Positions 16,810-23,892 of a stretch of 64,000 nucleotides of DNA are shown piece after piece. Numbering within the stretch: the first letter of the stretch is position 1; each line of letters opens with the position of its first letter. Source of the stretch: Bradyrhizobium cytisi. GTDB taxonomy: Bacteria; Pseudomonadota; Alphaproteobacteria; Rhizobiales; Xanthobacteraceae. The notes beneath the pieces were generated by a model. That model ran no database searches and was not told where the DNA came from. It saw only the letters and a program-made list of their open reading frames with translations. The stretch is taken from positions 62,001-126,000 of the forward strand of contig NZ_VSSR01000047.1 in assembly GCF_008123515.1 (NCBI RefSeq). Reading direction: 5' to 3'. A program made the translations under genes and the position numbers.

Positions 16810-17841
16810 TCAGCTCGCGCGCGACGACAGTGCGTGATGCTCGATGGCATTGGACGCGGCCTGGCCGCCGCGGGCGAGCAGATGGGTGATGGTTTCGCGC
16901 AGCACCGGCTCGATCGGGCGCGGCGCATAGCCGAGCTCGTTACGGGCCTTGCCAATTGAAAGGTCGCTCGCGGCAAGCGCAATGCGCACGCCCTCGGCGG
17001 TACCGTTGGGCGGACGGCGCGTGATGCGGTCGGAGATCGATTCCAGCATGATGGCGGAGAGCTCGGCGATCTTGCCGGGAACGACCACCGGATATTGCCG
17101 CCGTCCGCTCATCGCTGACATCATCCGCAGGATCTGGCCGAGCCTGACGCAATCGCCGCCGAGGATGTAGCGCTGGCCGGTGCGGCCGCGCTCCATCGTC
17201 AGCACCAGGCCCATGGCGACGTCGCGAACGTCGACGAGGTTGACCAGGAAGTCGAGATGCGGCTGCACCTTCTTCTGCAGGAAGTACCACAGCATTGCGG
17301 TGGGCGGCGTCAGATTGTGGTCGGCGGGACCGATCGGCATGGTCGGCGTGCCGATCACGAGCGGGAAGCCCCTGGATGCGGCCTTCGCCGCGTGGTGCTC
17401 GGCGAGCGACTTCGAGCGCGTGTAGGCGCCGGGCATCGCGTCGGCCGGCTGCAGCGCCTCCTCGGCGGCAACGCCGTCGAGGTTCGCATAAGGAAACAGG
17501 ATCGATTCCGTCGAGCAGTGCAGGAAGCGCGACACACCGCGCTTCATCGCAGCCGCAAGCACGACCTCGGTGCCGCGGAAATTGACGTCATGAAAATCCC
17601 GCTTGTTGGCGACCCACATGCCGGGCAGGCCGGCGAGGTGATAGACTTGGTCTATCCCGGAAAGCGCAGCATCGACCGCGGCGCCGTCCAGCACCGAGCC
17701 GTGCAGATATTCAACGTCCGCGTTCGCGGCGGCCGGCGGCCGCACATCGAGAACACGTACCCGCTGCCCACGGTCGCGGAGCGCTTCGACGAGATGCTGT
17801 CCGATGAAACCGCTGCCACCGGTAACCAGTACGAGAGTCAT
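16810..17841 (-). CDS. NAD(P)-dependent epimerase/dehydratase (extended SDR, 3-beta-HSD-like)
   Basis: A 343-residue extended short-chain dehydrogenase. The Rossmann motif VTGGSGFIGQHL (Gly8, Gly11, Gly14) and the catalytic YTRSK (Tyr-x3-Lys) are intact. The VYHLAGLPGMW and STESILFPYAN strands and the PIGPADHNLTPP loop resemble the 3-beta-hydroxysteroid dehydrogenase / dihydroflavonol reductase branch, which also holds HpnA of hopanoid clusters. The start at 17841 is set by the beta strand MTLVLVTGG; the ribosome site is weak. Middle gene of a three-gene operon with a Mpo1-like oxygenase and an ICMT-like methyltransferase, which points to oxidation and methylation of a lipid (inference). Confidence 0.87.
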   Translation of the reverse strand: MTLVLVTGGSGFIGQHLVEALRDRGQRVRVLDVRPPAAANADVEYLHGSVLDGAAVDAALSGIDQVYHLAGLPGMWVANKRDFHDVNFRGTEVVLAAAMKRGVSRFLHCSTESILFPYANLDGVAAEEALQPADAMPGAYTRSKSLAEHHAAKAASRGFPLVIGTPTMPIGPADHNLTPPTAMLWYFLQKKVQPHLDFLVNLVDVRDVAMGLVLTMERGRTGQRYILGGDCVRLGQILRMMSAMSGRRQYPVVVPGKIAELSAIMLESISDRITRRPPNGTAEGVRIALAASDLSIGKARNELGYAPRPIEPVLRETITHLLARGGQAASNAIEHHALSSRAS

Positions 17842-17873
17842 GAAGTAGGTTTTGCTGTTCCGCTTCGAGAAAG

Positions 17874-18392
17874 CTATCGGGTTGAAAGGGAGTTGCTCGG
17901 AAGAGGCGCGAGAATCGCGGCAAGGTCGCGACGAAAACCCAGTGCAATGTAAAATTTTGCCATCACGAACATCGGTCCAAGCAGAAAATGCGTGGGGTGG
18001 TCGACCATCGACGGCTGCCGCTCCTCGAACACCCTGTGGCCGACGATCTGCGATGCGACGCCGAGCACGATCAGCACCGCAAAAATCGACCACATCATGG
18101 CAAGCGAGACCTGATTGCCGATCGCGGTTGCGACCGAAAGCAGCACGATCATCGACACGAGGATGCCGAGCCCGACCCCGGCGTCCAGCATCAGCCAGTA
18201 GACCAGCACCGGCAGGGCCAAAATCACCGCCAGGCTGACCTCGAACCCGAACACGGAGAAATGGACCAGCGTCAGCGGCAGCGTCGCGCCGGTGAAGAGC
18301 AGGAGAATGCCGACCACATGCATCGCGCAATTCCAGGGATCGCGATGGTATTCGACATAATCGGCCAGTTGGCGTTGAAAATGGCCAGCCAT
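17874..18392 (-). CDS. Mpo1-like protein (DUF962), putative 2-hydroxy fatty acid dioxygenase
   Basis: A 172-residue integral membrane protein with four to five hydrophobic segments. It carries the family's histidine motifs, YHRDPWNCAMHVVG near the N-terminus and GHRVFEERQPSMVDHPTHF toward the C-terminus. In yeast Mpo1, an iron(II) dioxygenase that shortens 2-hydroxy fatty acids by one carbon, histidines in these regions bind the metal. Start ATG 18392 gives the usual N-terminus; upstream codons lack family character. It is first in a likely operon, 32 bases before the SDR gene. Bacterial members are little studied, so the reaction is by family analogy only. Confidence 0.85.
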   Translation of the reverse strand: MAGHFQRQLADYVEYHRDPWNCAMHVVGILLLFTGATLPLTLVHFSVFGFEVSLAVILALPVLVYWLMLDAGVGLGILVSMIVLLSVATAIGNQVSLAMMWSIFAVLIVLGVASQIVGHRVFEERQPSMVDHPTHFLLGPMFVMAKFYIALGFRRDLAAILAPLPSNSLSTR

Positions 18393-18564
18393 CTTGGTCT
18401 CATACGGCACGGGGGCGGGGAAGGGCGAAGACTGCCTATAGCACCTGATAGGGCAGTGCACAAACTGGCGCTATTGTCGCGCAGGACCGCGCTGTCGCGC
18501 TGTGAGACAGGTCACAAATCAGCCAAGACTTCAACGGGTTCCGCCAGGCGCGAAGGCCGCGCGC

Positions 18565-19236
18565 TCAATGCTTCCTGGCGGGCTTTTTCGCCGCAGGCGC
18601 AGGCCCCGCTGCCGGATGCGCAGGCGCCTCTTCGGGCACTTTGGCAAAGGTCAGGATTTGCAACTGGCCGTTGACCGCCGAGGTCGGCTTGGCGCGGTCG
18701 AGGAGCTGCTCCTCGCCGAGGCCGATCGGCTGCAGCCGCTTGGTCGAAATCTTGAACGTGTTGACCAGTACATCGCGGATCGCATCCGCCCGGCGCTGGC
18801 TCAGGATCGCGTTGGCTTCCCGCGTCTTCTGATTGGACTCGACATGGCCGGCGATCAGGAACGTGTAGGGCAGCAGCGAGGCGTGAACCATTGCGTCGGC
18901 GATCCGGCCGACGGTCTGGTAGGAGTCCGGCTGGATGATCGGCGTGTCGGCGTCGAACTGGATCTGGGCGTTGAAGGCGGGCAGCTTGGCCAGATCGGGC
19001 GCGATCAGCGGCCGGTTCACCGGACCCGGATCGTTCTTGATCCTGGCCTTGGCTCGCTCCATCACCTGCCGCTTCAGCGCGGGAAGGTCGAGCTCGGGGG
19101 CCTCCTCGAAATGATTGAGCTTGCCGACGATGTCGTCACGGGTCGGCGCCGTCTGTGCGCCTGCTGCGCCCGCGAGCAGAGCGAGGCCCAATGCGAAACC
19201 GAGTCCGGCGGTGATGTGCCCGGCTGCGCGCATCAT
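18565..19236 (-). CDS. OmpA family protein
   Basis: A 223-residue exported protein. The signal peptide covers about residues 1-27 (GLGFALGLALLAGAAGAQ). The OmpA-like peptidoglycan-binding domain at about 90-205 shows IQFDADTPIIQPDSYQTV, IAGHVES and the LSQRRADAIRDVLV helix. It departs from the consensus: the usual GHTDS is GHVES, and the final NRRVEI-type strand is NGQLQI, so binding of diaminopimelate may be altered. A Pro/Ala/Lys tail ends the protein. The start MM overlaps the stop of the upstream Cys-rich gene as ATGATGA, which implies translational coupling of the two exported proteins. Confidence 0.88.
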   Translation of the reverse strand: MMRAAGHITAGLGFALGLALLAGAAGAQTAPTRDDIVGKLNHFEEAPELDLPALKRQVMERAKARIKNDPGPVNRPLIAPDLAKLPAFNAQIQFDADTPIIQPDSYQTVGRIADAMVHASLLPYTFLIAGHVESNQKTREANAILSQRRADAIRDVLVNTFKISTKRLQPIGLGEEQLLDRAKPTSAVNGQLQILTFAKVPEEAPAHPAAGPAPAAKKPARKH

Positions 19237-19649
19237 CGGTACCCCGCGTCGTCGACGGCCTTCAGGCAGTTGTTGCTGATGCCCTTGGGCGTCGAGATCA
19301 GGCAGGGGACCGACTTGCTGGTCTCCTTGGTCGAGCCGCCGCAGACCTTGACGATCTCGCGCTGGCAGGCGTTCGCGACCGTGACACGGGCGGCGACGCG
19401 CTTCTGGATGGCGTCGAACGCGGTGAGGTAGTCGCTCTGGCACTGCTGGGAGAGCACGTCCCGGTTGCGGGACAGGCACTCCTTCAGCCGGGTGGAATCC
19501 GGATTGACGCCGCGGCAATTGGCGACGATTTCCGCACCGCAGCTTTTTGCCAGCAGGCCGATCGAATCGCCAAAGCTCATGGTCTCCGCCGTCGCAAGCG
19601 ACGGCATCCCCAATGCAAGCACGATCAGTGTGATGGAGCCCCGGACCAT
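19233..19649 (-). CDS. Cysteine-rich repeat secreted protein
   Basis: A 138-residue exported protein with a signal peptide (MVRGSITLIVLALGMPSLATA). The mature part has eight cysteines in two GLG1-like repeats: AKSCGAEIVANCRGVNPDSTRLKECL, CQSDY, and later ANACQREIVKVCGG, VPCL and NNCL. This Cys pattern matches the cysteine-rich (Golgi apparatus protein 1 type) repeat family in alphaproteobacteria, whose role is unknown; disulfides would form in the periplasm. I prefer ATG 19649, though ATG 19679 is possible. It is translationally coupled to the OmpA-like gene, so the two may work together in the envelope. Confidence 0.8.
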   Translation of the reverse strand: MVRGSITLIVLALGMPSLATAETMSFGDSIGLLAKSCGAEIVANCRGVNPDSTRLKECLSRNRDVLSQQCQSDYLTAFDAIQKRVAARVTVANACQREIVKVCGGSTKETSKSVPCLISTPKGISNNCLKAVDDAGYR

Positions 19650-19737
19650 GGTTGCATCTGATACGGGGAAGTTCGCCATGGTCAAGGGGCGTTCGCCCGG
19701 GAATTGTCGAGAGTCCGGCCAATGCGGCGAACAGTCC

Positions 19738-20028
19738 TCACTCGGCAGCGTGAGCGCGGCTAGGCAACTCTATCAGGGCGACCATGTAGTTCCTGAGGTC
19801 CTCGGCAACCTCTGGATCGGCCTTAAGTTCGGTCAACGTCCTCGGCGAGGGAAGCTGGCGGCCGTCCCCGATCAGCTCCTGCGCGTAGAGCTCAAGCGCT
19901 TCCGGTGCATTCTCCAAGGCTTCGTCGATGTCGTCGCCGCCAGAAATGCAGCCGGGTAGGTCTGGAAACCACACGCCGACGGCGTGGTCCGGGCCTGCGT
20001 CCTCAATGATGGCAATGTAGTGAGCCAT
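19738..20028 (-). CDS. hicB: HicB family antitoxin
   Basis: A 96-residue antitoxin of a HicAB type II toxin-antitoxin module. The HicB partial RNase-H-like fold is recognisable: YIAIIEDAGPDHAVGVWFPDLPGCISGGDDIDEAL followed by a helix rich in Glu and Ala. No clear C-terminal ribbon-helix-helix is present, so promoter binding may be weak or indirect. ATG 20028 follows GAGGTCGAT. The toxin gene lies directly upstream with a damaged 3' end, and HicB normally binds and neutralises HicA and may block its mRNA cleavage. Confidence 0.9.
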   Translation of the reverse strand: MAHYIAIIEDAGPDHAVGVWFPDLPGCISGGDDIDEALENAPEALELYAQELIGDGRQLPSPRTLTELKADPEVAEDLRNYMVALIELPSRAHAAE

Positions 20029-20225
20029 ATCGACCTCAATCGGGCTTCCAGCCCGCCATAAATGGCACGGACCAAGCCCTTTCCCAAGTCCTTCTCGGGA
20101 TGCGGAACGACGATCGTTTCGCCCGAAGCGGGACTTTTGAACACGTGATGCGACCTGGTCACACGCACGAGTTTCCAGCCCTCTCGCTCCAGACGACGAA
20201 TAATGTCGCGGCTTGCGGTCAGCAT
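19872..20225 (-). CDS. hicA: HicA family toxin with frameshifted 3' end
   Basis: HicA toxins are small double-stranded-RNA-binding-like mRNA interferases of about 60 residues. Here the N-terminal part is normal: SRDIIRRLEREGWKLVRV, catalytic His in TRSHHVFK, VVPHPEKDLGKGLVRAIY. After IY (near 20058) the frame runs on for about 60 codons over hicB. In the next frame the DNA reads AGWKPD and TGA at 20036-20038, the usual HicA ending, 7 bases before hicB. So two or five bases seem to have been lost. The toxin would carry a long foreign tail, or be inactive. Start 20225 has GGGGAGAAA upstream. Confidence 0.75.
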   Translation of the reverse strand: MLTASRDIIRRLEREGWKLVRVTRSHHVFKSPASGETIVVPHPEKDLGKGLVRAIYGGLEARLRSIWLTTLPSLRTQARTTPSACGFQTYPAAFLAATTSTKPWRMHRKRLSSTRRS

Positions 20226-20304
20226 GACTTTCTCCCCAAGGAATCATCTGACCGGAACACTAAAACGTAGCCGCCGGGGTTAAATGCGGGCGACGCGGGT
20301 GTAC

Positions 20305-22881
20305 TCACGCCCGCTGCACAAAGCTGTCCACGACCTTCTTCTCGCCGGCCTTGTCGAAGGCGATGGTGAGCTTGTTGCCGTCGATCCTGGTGACGCGGCC
20401 GTAGCCGAACTTCTGGTGGAAGACACGGTCGGAGAGCGAAAACTCGGATGTCGTGCCGGTCGATTTGGCGACCAGCTCGCCCTCGATCGTCAGCGGCCCG
20501 CGGCGGCGCGAGGAGAAGCTGCCGAAATCAGGGCCGGATGATGAAGAGGACGAGAAATTCGAGGCCTCTTCCTCGAAGCCGCCGCGTCCGCCGCCGCCAT
20601 TGCGGCTGCCGCCTTTGTTGCGGTTGGCCTGGGCGCGCTGCCAGCCCGGCGTCGAATAGGTCGAGCCGAACGCCTCCATGTCGTCGAAGCGCGAGGCGCC
20701 GTAGCCGCCGGTGCCGCCCCAGGCTGAACCGCCCTTGGACTCCGTGATCTCGACATTGGCCGCCGGCAATTCGTCGAGGAAGCGCGACGGGATCGTGGTC
20801 GACCAGGTGCCATGGATCCGGCGGTTGGTCGCAAAATAGATTTTCGCGCGCCGCCTCGCGCGGGTGAGGCCGACATGGCCGAGCCGGCGCTCTTCCTCAA
20901 GGCCGGCGCGGCCCTGTTCGTCGAGCGTGCGCTGGCTCGGGAACAGGCCTTCCTCCCAGCCGGGCAGGAACACGTTGTCGAATTCGAGACCCTTGGCCGA
21001 ATGCAGCGTCATCAGCGACACCGCGTCCTCATCGGCGCCGCTGTCGCGGTCCATCACCAGTGAGATGTGCTCCAAAAACCCTTGCAGGTTCTCGAACTCC
21101 TCCATCGAGCGCACCAGCTCTTTGAGGTTCTCCAGCCGGCCTGCGGCGTCCGCCGAACGGTCCTTCTGCCACATCTCGGTGTAGCCACTCTCGTCGAGCA
21201 CGATCTGGGCGAGATCCGTGTGGGCGGTGACCTCGCGCTGGGCGCGCCAGCGGTCGAACTGGGCGACGACGTCGCGCAGACTGCCGCGCGCCTTCGGCTT
21301 CAGCTCGTCGGTCTCGACCACGGCCCGCGCCGCCTCGAACAGCGGAATGCGGCGCTTGCGGGCGTGGTCGTGCAGCATCTGCACGGTGGCATCGCCAAGC
21401 CCGCGCTTGGGCACGTTGACGATGCGCTCGAAGGCGAGATCGTCGGCCGGCGAGTTGATGACGCGCAAATAAGCCAGCGCATCGCGGATTTCGGCGCGCT
21501 CGTAGAAGCGTGGGCCGCCGATGACGCGATAGGGCAGGCCGAGCGTGACAAAACGGTCTTCGAATTCGCGCATCTGGTAGGACGCGCGCACGAGAATGGC
21601 GATCTCGTTGAGCTTCTCGCCCTGGCGCTGAATCTGCTCGATCTCCTCGCCGATACCGCGGGCTTCCTCTTCCGAGTCCCACGAGCCGGTCACCGTGACC
21701 TTCTCGCCGTCCTGGTCCTCGGTGCGCAGCGTCTTGCCGAGCCGGCCTTCGTTATGCGCGATCAGGTGCGAGGCGGCCGCGAGGATGTGGCCGGTCGAGC
21801 GGTAGTTGCGCTCGAGACGGATGACTTTTGCGCCGGGAAAATCGTGGTCGAAGCGCAGGATGTTGTCGACCTCGGCGCCGCGCCAGCCATAGATCGACTG
21901 ATCGTCGTCGCCGACGCAGCAGATGTTTTTTGTGGGGCCCACCGCCGTCATTCCGGGATGCGCCGAAGGCGCAGACCCGGAATCTCGAGCTGAGGACTCA
22001 TCTCCGGATTCCGGGTTCGGCTCTTCGAGCCGCCCCGGAATGACAGTCGGCGAGGCTGGCTTCGCCGGCGCCTGCGACAGCAGCCGCAGCCACAGATACT
22101 GCGCGACGTTGGTGTCCTGATATTCGTCCACCAGGATGTATTTGAAGCGCTGCTGGTACTGCCGGAGAATATCCGGGTGCTCGCGGAAGATGCGGATGTC
22201 TTCGAGCAGCAGGTCGCCGAAATCGGCGGCGTTCAGGATCTTCAGCCGCTCCTGGTAGCTCGCATAGAGCTTGCCGCCCTTGCCATTGGCGAAGACGGCG
22301 GCCTCGCCTGCCGGCACCTGTGACGGCGTCAGGCCGCGGTTCTTCCAGCCGTCGATCAGCCCGGCCAGCATGCGCGCCGGCCAGCGCTTGTCGTCGATAT
22401 TGTCGGCCTGCAGGAGCTGCTTCAGCAGCCGCACCTGGTCGTCGGTGTCGAGCACGGTGAAGTTCGACTTGAGCTGTGCCAGCTCTGCATGGGTCCGCAG
22501 GATGCGGCCGCCGATGGAGTGGAAGGTGCCGAGCCACGGCATGCCTTCGACGGCCTGCCCGAGCATCTGGCCGAGCCGGTGCTTCATCTCGCGCGCGGCC
22601 TTGTTGGTGAAGGTCACTGACAGGATCTCGGAGGGGCGGGCGCGGCCCTGGCTCAGGATGTGGGCGATGCGGGTGGTCAGCACGCGCGTCTTGCCGGTGC
22701 CGGCGCCGGCCAGCACCAGAACCGGGCCATCCAGTGTCTCCACGGCGTCGCGCTGCTCGGGATTGAGCCCGGTCAGGTATTTCGGACCCACGGAGGCGCG
22801 CGCACGCGCGGCGATGCCGCCGGCTGCGGGCTGATGGTCGGGGACGCCTGTGATCTTGCTCGGCTCGGTCATGCGAATCAT
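20305..22881 (-). CDS. uvrD: UvrD/PcrA-type DNA helicase with in-frame repeat insertion
   Basis: An 858-residue superfamily 1A helicase for nucleotide excision and mismatch repair. Motifs: Walker A GAGTGKT at 59-65, TFTNKAAREM (Ia), VDEYQDT at 251-257, GDDDQSIYGWRG at 324-335, then RVIGGPRFYERAEI, TLHSAKGLEFDNV and ARRRAKIYFATNRR. ATG 22881 has GGGG just upstream. Residues 279-313, between motif II and III, read SPTVIPGRLEEPNPESGDES and on; this stretch is encoded by a 98-base palindromic repeat (21947-22044) held in frame. The C-terminal part is Gly/Ser/Arg rich before a final Tudor-like segment (FHQKFGYGRVTRIDGNKLTIAF). Confidence 0.95.
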   Translation of the reverse strand: MIRMTEPSKITGVPDHQPAAGGIAARARASVGPKYLTGLNPEQRDAVETLDGPVLVLAGAGTGKTRVLTTRIAHILSQGRARPSEILSVTFTNKAAREMKHRLGQMLGQAVEGMPWLGTFHSIGGRILRTHAELAQLKSNFTVLDTDDQVRLLKQLLQADNIDDKRWPARMLAGLIDGWKNRGLTPSQVPAGEAAVFANGKGGKLYASYQERLKILNAADFGDLLLEDIRIFREHPDILRQYQQRFKYILVDEYQDTNVAQYLWLRLLSQAPAKPASPTVIPGRLEEPNPESGDESSARDSGSAPSAHPGMTAVGPTKNICCVGDDDQSIYGWRGAEVDNILRFDHDFPGAKVIRLERNYRSTGHILAAASHLIAHNEGRLGKTLRTEDQDGEKVTVTGSWDSEEEARGIGEEIEQIQRQGEKLNEIAILVRASYQMREFEDRFVTLGLPYRVIGGPRFYERAEIRDALAYLRVINSPADDLAFERIVNVPKRGLGDATVQMLHDHARKRRIPLFEAARAVVETDELKPKARGSLRDVVAQFDRWRAQREVTAHTDLAQIVLDESGYTEMWQKDRSADAAGRLENLKELVRSMEEFENLQGFLEHISLVMDRDSGADEDAVSLMTLHSAKGLEFDNVFLPGWEEGLFPSQRTLDEQGRAGLEEERRLGHVGLTRARRRAKIYFATNRRIHGTWSTTIPSRFLDELPAANVEITESKGGSAWGGTGGYGASRFDDMEAFGSTYSTPGWQRAQANRNKGGSRNGGGGRGGFEEEASNFSSSSSSGPDFGSFSSRRRGPLTIEGELVAKSTGTTSEFSLSDRVFHQKFGYGRVTRIDGNKLTIAFDKAGEKKVVDSFVQRA
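21947..22044. repeat. Palindromic repeat inside the uvrD coding sequence
   Basis: Outer arms GTCATTCCGGG (21947-21957) and CCCGGAATGAC (22034-22044), an inner pair ACCCGGAATC and GATTCCGGGT, and two short hairpins (GCGCC/GGCGC and GGCT/AGCC) make a cloverleaf-like structure. Outer arms match those of the intergenic hairpin at 3587-3625. It lies wholly in frame within uvrD. Confidence 0.8.
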
Positions 22882-23119
22882 TGGCCCCACGATGGCACCG
22901 CGGGGTCGCGGAAGGGAGCCTTCATAACAGGGATTGCTGCCTATATGGGGCGGCCGGAACGGGTTTTCCACGTGCGCGGCAGGCCAATTTGTTCCTGACG
23001 CCGGCGCGAATTTCGCTCCTGCACGAGCCGGAACCATCGTTTCCGCGTCGAGATTGTCTCGTCAGGTGGCGCGGCCAGCCGCGCCGAACGCAGACAGACA
23101 TCAAGACGAGGGTTTGACC

Positions 23120-23293
23120 ATGCTTGGCTGGGTTGTGACGTTTCTGATTATCGCACTGATCGCCGGGATCCTGGGCTTCGGCGGCATCGCCGGCGCTTCG
23201 GTCGAGATCGCCAAGGTCATCTTCTTCATCGCGGTCATTCTGTTCCTGGTTTCGGCCGTGTTCGGCGTTGCCCGCCGCCGCACCAGGATATAG
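23120..23293 (+). CDS. DUF1328 (YtjA-type) small membrane protein
   Basis: A 57-residue protein with two transmembrane helices, [25 protein letters not shown] and [18 protein letters not shown], and a short basic tail RRRTRI. The length and the GFGGIAG turn are diagnostic of the DUF1328 family, widespread in proteobacteria and often stress-linked, of unknown function. ATG 23120 has GAGGG before it. The frame continues upstream but would not encode the family N-terminus. It stands alone, divergent from uvrD and convergent with the thioesterase gene. Confidence 0.88.
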   Translation: MLGWVVTFLIIALIAGILGFGGIAGASVEIAKVIFFIAVILFLVSAVFGVARRRTRI

Positions 23294-23298
23294 CGCGC

Positions 23299-23805
23299 CT
23301 ACCGCTTCGAGGGCATCGCCACGTTCCGGCCGATGCCCTCGGGCCGCGGCACGGCACTGTGGGCCTTGGCGATTTCCGCGATGCGTTGCTGGATGTCGGG
23401 CGGAAACGACGCCACGCGCCGCGCATTCATGTCCATGTGCAGCGACATGTTCTCTGATGTCGCCGACAGCCAGCCTTCGGTGGCGTGCCGCATCTCCTCG
23501 AAGGTGTGCAGCCGCTTGTCATCGGCTTCGAGCAGCCACACGAAGATCTGCACGGGATCGCCGAGGTGAATTTCGCGCAAGTACCGCACATGGCATTCGG
23601 CGGTGAAGGTCGAGCCGTGGCGCTCCTTCTTGTAGGCGGGCCCTATCCCGAGCTCGAGCCAGAGTTCGTCGATCGCCCGGTCGAACATCACGTTGTAATA
23701 GGCCATGTTGAGATGACCGTTATAGTCGATCCATTGCGGCTCGATCTGCATGATCGAGCTGCGGAACGGCTTAGGCGTAGGGGCGGTGGCGGCACTCTCC
23801 GGCAT
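23299..23805 (-). CDS. Hot-dog fold acyl-CoA thioesterase (4-hydroxybenzoyl-CoA type)
   Basis: A 168-residue cytoplasmic thioesterase. The hot-dog catalytic motif is PQWIDYNGHLNMAYY, with Asp27, Gly30, His31 and Asn33 in the D-x2-GH-x-N arrangement of the 4HBT family. The later ECHVRYLREIHLGDP and ADDKRLHTFEEM strands also fit. Related rhizobial proteins include acyl-CoA and betaine/carnitine-related thioesterases; the substrate cannot be set by sequence. It stands divergent from the FAD-linked oxidase at 23893, with 87 bases between. Confidence 0.88.
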   Translation of the reverse strand: MPESAATAPTPKPFRSSIMQIEPQWIDYNGHLNMAYYNVMFDRAIDELWLELGIGPAYKKERHGSTFTAECHVRYLREIHLGDPVQIFVWLLEADDKRLHTFEEMRHATEGWLSATSENMSLHMDMNARRVASFPPDIQQRIAEIAKAHSAVPRPEGIGRNVAMPSKR

Positions 23806-23892
23806 GTCTCATTCCCTGGCTATGCGTCCGGTCGCTTGACTTGACCGGTGAGATGTCCTTTGCCACGGTTTCCTGTGTCGGGAGGAGTGTCC

